Shown here: piece by piece, positions 57,925 to 64,000 of the stretch
Layout of the letters: every line of letters begins with the position of its first letter
Numbering within the stretch: position 1 is the first letter of the stretch
From: Anaerocolumna sedimenticola
Lineage (GTDB): Bacteria; Bacillota; Clostridia; Lachnospirales; Lachnospiraceae
NCBI RefSeq assembly: GCF_009931695.1
Contig: NZ_CP048000.1
Location: 4,234,501 to 4,298,500, forward strand
DNA: 64,000 nt
Direction of reading: 5' to 3'
Position numbers and translations under genes: made by a program
The notes under the pieces: generated by a model
What the model was told of the DNA's origin: nothing
Database searches by the model: none
What the model saw: the letters and a program-made list of their open reading frames with translations, nothing else

Positions 57925-59658
57925 TTAAACTGCAAATTGACTATGATATAATGTATAATAATAGCCTTTTTTATCTAATAATTCTTCATGTTTTCCCTGC
58001 TCAACGATATCCCCATGCTGCAGTACCAGGATTGTATCTGCTTCTTTAATGGTAGATAACCGATGGGCAATTACAAAGCTGGTTCTGCCCTCCATCATTT
58101 TCGTAAAGGCTTTTTGAATATTTATTTCTGTTCTCGTATCTATACTGCTGGTTGCCTCATCCAATATAAGCATAGGCGGATCGATTATCATAACTCTGGC
58201 AATGGTTAGAAGCTGCTTCTGCCCCTGGGATAAATTGCCCCCATCCTCATCTAATATGGTATCATAACCACTGGGTAAACGCTTTATAAAACTATGGGCT
58301 TTTGCCGCTTTTGCTGCTTCCATAATTTCTTCTTTGGAAGCTTCCGGTTTTCCATAAGCAATATTTTCAGCTATGGTACCGGAAAATAACCAGCTATCCT
58401 GTAAAACCATACCAATGGTCCTTCTTAACTTATCCCGGTTAATGTGATAGATGTCTTTACCGTCAATCTTTATTTCACCGGATTTCACATCATAAAAACG
58501 CATTAAAAGATTAACCAAAGTGGTTTTGCCGGAACCGGTAGGACCTACAATTGCAATCATATTTCCTTTCCTCACATCCAGATTCAGGTTTTTAATAAGG
58601 GGTACCTCTTCCTGATACGAAAAACTGACTTTCTGAAAACTTACATTTCCCTGACAGTTACCTAAATCCTCCTCCGGTTGTAATACAGGTTTCTCATTCT
58701 CTAAATCCAGCAAGGCAAATATCCGCTCAGCAGATGCAAAAGCAGCCTGTATCTGGGAGGTAATGGAGGTAATTTCATTGATTGGTTTTGCAAATTGATT
58801 GGAATAAGTTAAAAAGCTTGCTATATTACCAACGGATAAATGACCTGCTACAGCCATAAACCCGCCGATTACAGTTACTGAAACATAAGCTATATTATTT
58901 ACAAGTCTGGTTGTAGGATTGGTAAGGGAAGAATACCATTGCGCTTTCTGACCGGCTTTATATAACCGGTTGTTGATCTCTTTAAAACGCTCCAAAGACT
59001 TATCTTCATAACCAAACGCTTTGACTGTTCTTTGGTTTCCGATCATTTCTTCCACATAACCATTTAACTCTCCAACCGTTTTCGACTGTTCTGCAAACAT
59101 TCTTTTAGAATGCTTCGCTATAAAGGACGCAATAAAGAAACAAAGCGGGGTAATGAATATAACTGCTAACGTTATAATCGGACTTATGGTAAGCATAAAA
59201 ATAAAGCAGCCTGCAATAATAACTACAGCAGACATTACCTGGGTGATACCCTGAAACAGGCCATCTGAAATTGCATCAATATCATTCGTCAGCCTGCTGA
59301 TAATGTCACCGTGAGAATTACCGTCAAAATATTTTAAAGGTAAGGTATTTAGTTTATCAAAGGCCTCCTTACGAATGTCATGTATGGTATTATTAGCTGC
59401 TACACTGCTGACAACTGACATGAGCCATTGAAATAAACTGCTTAACAGATAGATTATAATAAGCTCAGTGATAATCTTAACCAACCCGTTAAAATCAACC
59501 TGATCCACCCCCATTATTTTATCAATTGCTTGTCCGGTCAGTAAGGGAGTGAAAATGGATAGAGTATTTCCGAGGATTGCAAATATAAAAACAACAATTA
59601 ACTGTGTTTTATATTTTCCAACATAATTCCATAATCTTTTTAGCAAAAACTTCTTCAT
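57925..59658 (-). CDS. ABC multidrug/peptide exporter half-transporter B
   Basis: 577 residues from MKKFLLKRLWNYVGKYK; the ATG at 59656-59658 has AAGGAGGAG upstream. Six helices (about 15-310), then an ATPase with VGPTGSGKTTLVNLL, LSQGQKQLLTIARV and MLILDEATSSIDTRTE. The signature LSQGQ differs from the consensus LSGGQ. The partner gene ends 13 bases upstream, forming a heterodimeric exporter of the LmrCD/BmrCD kind. The substrate is unknown. Confidence 0.93.
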   Translation of the reverse strand: MKKFLLKRLWNYVGKYKTQLIVVFIFAILGNTLSIFTPLLTGQAIDKIMGVDQVDFNGLVKIITELIIIYLLSSLFQWLMSVVSSVAANNTIHDIRKEAFDKLNTLPLKYFDGNSHGDIISRLTNDIDAISDGLFQGITQVMSAVVIIAGCFIFMLTISPIITLAVIFITPLCFFIASFIAKHSKRMFAEQSKTVGELNGYVEEMIGNQRTVKAFGYEDKSLERFKEINNRLYKAGQKAQWYSSLTNPTTRLVNNIAYVSVTVIGGFMAVAGHLSVGNIASFLTYSNQFAKPINEITSITSQIQAAFASAERIFALLDLENEKPVLQPEEDLGNCQGNVSFQKVSFSYQEEVPLIKNLNLDVRKGNMIAIVGPTGSGKTTLVNLLMRFYDVKSGEIKIDGKDIYHINRDKLRRTIGMVLQDSWLFSGTIAENIAYGKPEASKEEIMEAAKAAKAHSFIKRLPSGYDTILDEDGGNLSQGQKQLLTIARVMIIDPPMLILDEATSSIDTRTEINIQKAFTKMMEGRTSFVIAHRLSTIKEADTILVLQHGDIVEQGKHEELLDKKGYYYTLYHSQFAV

Positions 59659-59671
59659 TATGTTCTCCTCC

Positions 59672-61465
59672 TTATAAAACCTTGTTTTGCATTTCCTGTG
59701 ACTGACAGATTTCTCTGTATACATCACAGTTTATAAGCAGATCTTCATGTTTTCCGATGCCGGCAATTTCGCCCTCATTCATAACAATTATCTGGTCTGC
59801 ACTACGAATCGTACTGGCTCTCTGGGATACAATAAAAGTAGTCATATCTTTCGTATTAAGCCGGATCGCTTTACGCAGGGCTGCATCCGTAACAAAGTCT
59901 AGAGCATTGAAGCTGTCATCTAAAATGAGGATCTCCGGTTTTCTTACCAAAGCTCTTGCAATGGTGATACGCTGCCTCTGCCCGCCGGATACATTTACAC
60001 CGCCCCGGTATATTCTTGTTTCATAGCCATCCGGCATAGATTCAATAAATTCTGCTGCCTGAGCGATTTCCGCAGCTTTTCGTACCTCTTCATCCGTAGC
60101 ATCCTCTTTTCCCCAGCGGATATTCTCCGCTATGGTACCTGTAAATAAAACAGTTTTCTGAGGTACGATACCGACTTTAGCACGTAAAACATCCAGGGAA
60201 TAATCTCTGACATCAATTCCATCAATCATTACACATCCGGTTTTTACATCATAAAACCTGGGTATTAAATTTACCAAGGTAGATTTACCAGATCCGGTTC
60301 CTCCTATAATACCTATGGTTTCACCTCTGCTAACGCGGAAAGTTATATGCTCTATATCGCTGCCTCCACTCTCGTTATGTCCGGGATCATCTTTCTTTTC
60401 GCTATTCATTCTATAAGACATGGATACGTCCTTAAATTCTACTACAATATCCCCGGATATATCCTCAATATTATTATGGATTACTTCCTTTCCGTCCTTG
60501 GAATTTACTTTATTTTTTATACTTGGTTTTGTCTCAAATACTTCTATTACCCTGCCTGCCGATGCATAAGCTTTTGTAAAAATTACAACCAGGTTGGATA
60601 TAACAATTAGTGCTGCAAGTATCTGTGTTACATAACCGATAAATGCAATTACTTCCCCTGTTGCCATATTTCCTGCATTTACCCTGATACTGCCAAACCA
60701 TATAATAGCACCGATTGCAAAATTCATTACTAAGCTGGTTAACGGATTTAAAAGAGCAGAAACCTTTCCCACTCTTACGGCCTTGTCCGAATATTCCCTG
60801 TTGCGTCTACCAAACCTTTCCTTTTCATAATCTGTTCTGGCAAATGCACGAATAACACGTACTCCGCTTAAGTTTTCACGGAGTACCAGGGCTATCTGGT
60901 CTAATTTGTTTTGGACGGCACGGTATAACGGCACTGTTTTCATCATGGTTATTGATAGAATTAAAACAAAGACGGGCAAGACTATGATCATTATGATAGA
61001 CAGCTTAATATCTATCACAAAAGCCATGACTAACCCACCGATACACAAAAAGGGTGCACGGATAACCAACCGGATCAGCATGGCTACCGCAAGCTGAACC
61101 TGGTTAATATCATTCGTAATACGGTTTATCAACGATGCTGTACCAAACTTGTCCAGTTCAGCATTGGAGAGAGTTCCAATATGCCCGAACATGGCATTTC
61201 TTATATCAGTCCCGACTCCCTGGGAAACCAAAGAAGCACTGTATTGGCAAATCATGGCACAGCATACTCCTACTACAGCTGTAGCAAGCATAATGCCACC
61301 CGTAACAAGGATATAATTTTTATCCTTATTTGCAACACCAATATCAATAACTTTAGACATTAAAAAGGGAAGAAATAATTCCAGAATTGCTTCAAACAAC
61401 TTAAATAAAGGTCCTATAATTAAAAGCCTGGTATAAGGCTTTAAAAATCCAGTTAATTGTTTCAT
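59672..61465 (-). CDS. ABC multidrug/peptide exporter half-transporter A
   Basis: 597 residues from MKQLTGFLKPYTRLL; the ATG at 61463-61465 has GAGG 8 bases upstream, while the longer frame has none. Six helices (about 10-300), then an ATPase with GGTGSGKSTLVNLIPR, NVSGGQRQRITIARAL and ILILDDSFNALD. After Walker B the residue is Asp, not the catalytic Glu (LDDSFNALD), as in the degenerate site of heterodimeric exporters such as BmrC/TM287. An insertion (about 345-380) precedes the ATPase. Confidence 0.93.
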   Translation of the reverse strand: MKQLTGFLKPYTRLLIIGPLFKLFEAILELFLPFLMSKVIDIGVANKDKNYILVTGGIMLATAVVGVCCAMICQYSASLVSQGVGTDIRNAMFGHIGTLSNAELDKFGTASLINRITNDINQVQLAVAMLIRLVIRAPFLCIGGLVMAFVIDIKLSIIMIIVLPVFVLILSITMMKTVPLYRAVQNKLDQIALVLRENLSGVRVIRAFARTDYEKERFGRRNREYSDKAVRVGKVSALLNPLTSLVMNFAIGAIIWFGSIRVNAGNMATGEVIAFIGYVTQILAALIVISNLVVIFTKAYASAGRVIEVFETKPSIKNKVNSKDGKEVIHNNIEDISGDIVVEFKDVSMSYRMNSEKKDDPGHNESGGSDIEHITFRVSRGETIGIIGGTGSGKSTLVNLIPRFYDVKTGCVMIDGIDVRDYSLDVLRAKVGIVPQKTVLFTGTIAENIRWGKEDATDEEVRKAAEIAQAAEFIESMPDGYETRIYRGGVNVSGGQRQRITIARALVRKPEILILDDSFNALDFVTDAALRKAIRLNTKDMTTFIVSQRASTIRSADQIIVMNEGEIAGIGKHEDLLINCDVYREICQSQEMQNKVL

Positions 61466-61603
61466 GACATATACCTCAAAATAAGAATAAAAACCCAATT
61501 GCTCTAAATTATAGCATTCTTTTTTAGATTTGTTAAGACCAAAGTTAATCATGTTTAAACTTTATTCATAATATATTGTAACAAATCGGCCTTAGGAGAA
61601 TAA

Positions 61604-62200
61604 ATGAATTATTTTACAAACCTAATTTATGAATATGGGTTATTAGCTATGTTTTTAATAATACTGATTGAATATGCATGTTTTCCCATATCCAGTGAAA
61701 TTGTACTTCCGTTTTCAGGAGCCGTTGCTTCCTTACAGCACATTAATTATTTTACCATTCTCTTTTTCAGTGTTTTAGCAGGTCTGATTGGAACCAGTTT
61801 CTGTTATACCATTGGCAGACTTGGCGGTGGTGCCCTGTTAAACAAGATAATCGCTAAATTTCCCAAGGCAGAAAAGGGTATATATGCCTCACAAATGAAA
61901 TTTAATCAGTATGGAAATTTTGCCGTATGTTTTGGAAGATTAATTCCTATCTGCAGAACATATATAGCATTTATTGCAGGTGCCGCAGGTCAAAGCCTTT
62001 TTACCTATCTGGTTTCGTCCCTTATTGGTATTACAATCTGGAATGCCGTATTAATTGGTCTGGGATATTTATTGCGGGAAAACTGGGATATCGTTGGTGG
62101 TTATTATACACGTTATAAGGATATTATTCTGCCGCTTGTTGTTTTCTTGGGGATGGTTATACTCGTTCATGTAAGGAAAGATAAATCCACTAAAATTTAA
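61604..62200 (+). CDS. DedA-family (VTT domain) membrane protein
   Basis: 198 residues with about five helices. The family signatures are CFPISSEIVLPFSGAVASLQ and CFGRLIPICRTYIAFIAGAA (F-x-R-x-x-P-x-x-R). Members flip or recycle membrane lipid carriers such as undecaprenyl phosphate. AGGAG lies upstream. It reads divergently from the ABC exporter genes and its stop overlaps the convergent MATE gene by 4 bases. Confidence 0.94.
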   Translation: MNYFTNLIYEYGLLAMFLIILIEYACFPISSEIVLPFSGAVASLQHINYFTILFFSVLAGLIGTSFCYTIGRLGGGALLNKIIAKFPKAEKGIYASQMKFNQYGNFAVCFGRLIPICRTYIAFIAGAAGQSLFTYLVSSLIGITIWNAVLIGLGYLLRENWDIVGGYYTRYKDIILPLVVFLGMVILVHVRKDKSTKI

Positions 62201-63558
62201 ATTCCGTTCGTCTGTATTACTGATTTATCCTTCCATTTACCGGAATAATATCTCGCACAACCTACGGCACAAGTCACAGTCCAGGTTAACCCTGTAGCCC
62301 ACCAGATTCCCTTATAGCCAAACTGTCCGGATAAAAGATTTGCAAATACAACTCTGCATACAACTTCCGTAAATCCCATAAACATAGGGACTTTAACATC
62401 CCCTGCACCACTGATTAAATTTCTGCTTACAAATATCATTCCCACAAAGGAATAGAAAAAGCAGGGGACACGTAAAGCCTCCACACCAATTCTCATAACT
62501 TCCAAATCAGCTTTTGACGTAAATAACCTCATAATAAAACCACCACCGAAATAAATAACCGGGAGCATAATTATACTGAATGCGATCATAATTTTCGCTG
62601 AAGCGTTGAATCCTTTTTTAACCCGTTGAATATTTCCGGCTCCGATATTTTGACCTGTAAAAGATGCAACCGCCACACCAACCGACATACCGGGCTGTAG
62701 AATTAACTGCTCGATTCTATTTGCTGCTGTCGCTGCGGCCATAATTGTATCGCCAAAGCTGTTGATAACGCTCCATAGTGCCATATTAGAACAGGATACA
62801 AATGAATTCTGGAGGGCAACGGGTACTCCTAAAGAAATACATTTTTTAAATATGTGCTTATCCGGAACAAACTCCTTAATTGACATACGCAGAATTTTTA
62901 CATTGATCAAGGCATATATAATACAACCTATGGCTGCAAGCAATTGAGCTATTGTTGTAGCTATAGCTACACCTGCAACTCCCCAGCCAAAAGAAGCAAC
63001 AAAAATAAAATCAAGTATAATATTTATAATGCTGGCCAGAATCAGAAATATTAAGGGAGTTACCGAATCTCCCAAAGCCCTGAGTACTGATGCAATTCCA
63101 TTGTATGTACCCACACCGATAACCCCAATACTGGATATCTTCATAAAGATTACAGATTGACCAATAATATTCTCCGGTGTATTAAGAAGTTCCAGTAAAG
63201 GACGGCATAAAAGAAAACCTAAAGTTCCCATAATTATCGAAGCACCTATGATTACATAAGCAGATGTGGCAAATCCTTTTTTTACTTGTTCTTCATCTTT
63301 TGCTCCGAAATATTGTGAAATAATAATTGATATACCCGCGGATAACCCTAAAGCCAACGAAAATATTAAATAATTAAGGGGTCCGCTGGTCCCTACCGCA
63401 GCTAGCGCATCTTTTCCATTGTATCTTCCTACTACGATAGCATCTACAATATTGTACAACTGTTGAAAGAGATTCCCAATTAACATAGGTATGGAAAATC
63501 TCAGTATCAGACTGCCGGGATTACCAACAGTCATATCATTCATTAAAGTTTTTTTCAT
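62197..63558 (-). CDS. MATE-family efflux protein
   Basis: 453 residues from MKKTLMNDMTVGNPGSLIL; GGAG lies 5 bases before the ATG at 63556-63558. Twelve membrane helices with the repeat pattern NLFQQLYNIVDAIVVGRYNG in the first half and NMALWSVINSFGDTIMAAAT in the second. Exports cationic drugs or metabolites using a sodium or proton gradient. Unlike the MATE protein at 3314-5052 it has no GHKL tail and an intact frame. Confidence 0.93.
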   Translation of the reverse strand: MKKTLMNDMTVGNPGSLILRFSIPMLIGNLFQQLYNIVDAIVVGRYNGKDALAAVGTSGPLNYLIFSLALGLSAGISIIISQYFGAKDEEQVKKGFATSAYVIIGASIIMGTLGFLLCRPLLELLNTPENIIGQSVIFMKISSIGVIGVGTYNGIASVLRALGDSVTPLIFLILASIINIILDFIFVASFGWGVAGVAIATTIAQLLAAIGCIIYALINVKILRMSIKEFVPDKHIFKKCISLGVPVALQNSFVSCSNMALWSVINSFGDTIMAAATAANRIEQLILQPGMSVGVAVASFTGQNIGAGNIQRVKKGFNASAKIMIAFSIIMLPVIYFGGGFIMRLFTSKADLEVMRIGVEALRVPCFFYSFVGMIFVSRNLISGAGDVKVPMFMGFTEVVCRVVFANLLSGQFGYKGIWWATGLTWTVTCAVGCARYYSGKWKDKSVIQTNGI

Positions 63559-63976
63559 AATTTCTCCATTCCTGCTCACGTTTTATACGCATTTGAAAGT
63601 GAATTCCTTTCAACCGTTCAACCTTCAAACCTTTCTACTCTGCCATACTGCCAGGGTGAAATAAAGTACCGTGAAAACGTTTACTTAAAAATCCCACTTC
63701 ACTTTCAAAACTCTCTTTATATGAGAAATCCTTAATAAATTAGTTAATATTAATCGTTAACTTTTGACTAATTGAATTAAGTTCCTCTTATATTATAATC
63801 ACACTATTTGAGAGTTACTTTTCAATTATAAATGTTATTAAATATATGTAAATGGTTTATGTTAACTTTCAAATGTAATATATCCTGTTACCTTAACAGT
63901 GAATTGTTTTTAAAACTCAATCATATAATTATCTAAGACATACTAGAAAATAAATTGACTTTACATGGGGGTTTAT
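63559..63976. other. Divergent intergenic region
   Basis: AT-rich non-coding stretch between the MATE gene and a gene starting at the window edge. Promoters for both should lie here; I see no named element. Confidence 0.4.
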
Positions 63977-64000
63977 ATGATGAACTGGCATAATATAACC
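63977..64000 (+). CDS. Start of a gene cut by the window edge
   Basis: ATG at 63977 (or 63980) follows GGGGG by 5-8 bases. The eight visible codons read MMNWHNIT. Cation-transporting P-type ATPases often begin in a similar way, but eight residues cannot prove a family. Confidence 0.3.

Overview
The window looks like a low-GC Gram-positive anaerobe of the Clostridia, probably a Lachnospiraceae relative. The signs are purine-rich GGAGG ribosome sites, T-box leaders before trpS and leuS, 2-oxoacid:ferredoxin oxidoreductase, rubrerythrin, a clostripain-family protease, SLH and choline-binding-type repeats, a high-cysteine 'HCB'-type small protein and an exosporium-like collagen protein. No rRNA, tRNA, CRISPR array or transposase gene was found.

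Two halves differ. Bases 1 to about 22,000 are visibly richer in G+C and hold accessory functions. Bases about 23,000 to 64,000 are AT-rich and mostly housekeeping. A decayed lemA-like gene and a hairpin-rich non-coding stretch lie between them (22,090-23,090).

Island part 1 (1-10,924, all minus strand) is a peptide natural-product (RiPP-like) locus. In transcription order it has a HlyD-type adaptor (frameshifted), a C39-peptidase ABC exporter, a second NHLP-type ABC exporter, two double-glycine precursor peptides, a STAS protein, a MATE transporter fused to a GHKL ATPase domain (frameshifted), a SpoIIE phosphatase/GHKL sensor, three more precursor peptides, a small terminator-like hairpin, and the N-terminus of a probable radical SAM maturase running off the window. 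All five precursors share a leader of about 44 residues (40 in one) ending in a V-S/N-G-G motif. Their cores look like zinc ribbons (CPxC...CxxC). Several of these genes were recovered by reading the sequence directly: one has an ATA in place of the start codon, one is frameshifted, one is only 52 codons long.

Island part 2 (11,153-21,968) is a surface and signalling module: a very large beta-helix/SLH/choline-binding-type surface protein (broken by two frameshifts), a clostripain-family lipoprotein, an AgrA/AgrC-like LytTR regulator and GHKL kinase pair, and an HD-GYP protein. The same ACCGCACGAA element repeats at exactly 21-bp spacing upstream of both the regulator and the HD-GYP gene.

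The AT-rich half carries a collagen-like protein; two chemoreceptors, one beside an orphan sugar-binding protein; an HMA-SafE-cupredoxin metal or redox operon; Hsp20; MltG; an Nei/Fpg-like protein without the usual Pro2; an intracellular-type subtilase; rubrerythrin; KorAB (korA frameshifted); AroC; an XRE-cupin regulator with potABCD; a D-2-hydroxyacid dehydrogenase; TrpS; LuxS; LeuS; an L,D-transpeptidase with Ig-like repeats; a heterodimeric ABC exporter; DedA; and a MATE pump. Two related palindromic MITE-like elements lie at 34,613 and 57,654.

A caveat for all users: every broken reading frame that can be reconstructed is repaired by adding one or two bases to a mononucleotide run. Sequencing or assembly error is therefore a serious alternative to real gene decay.
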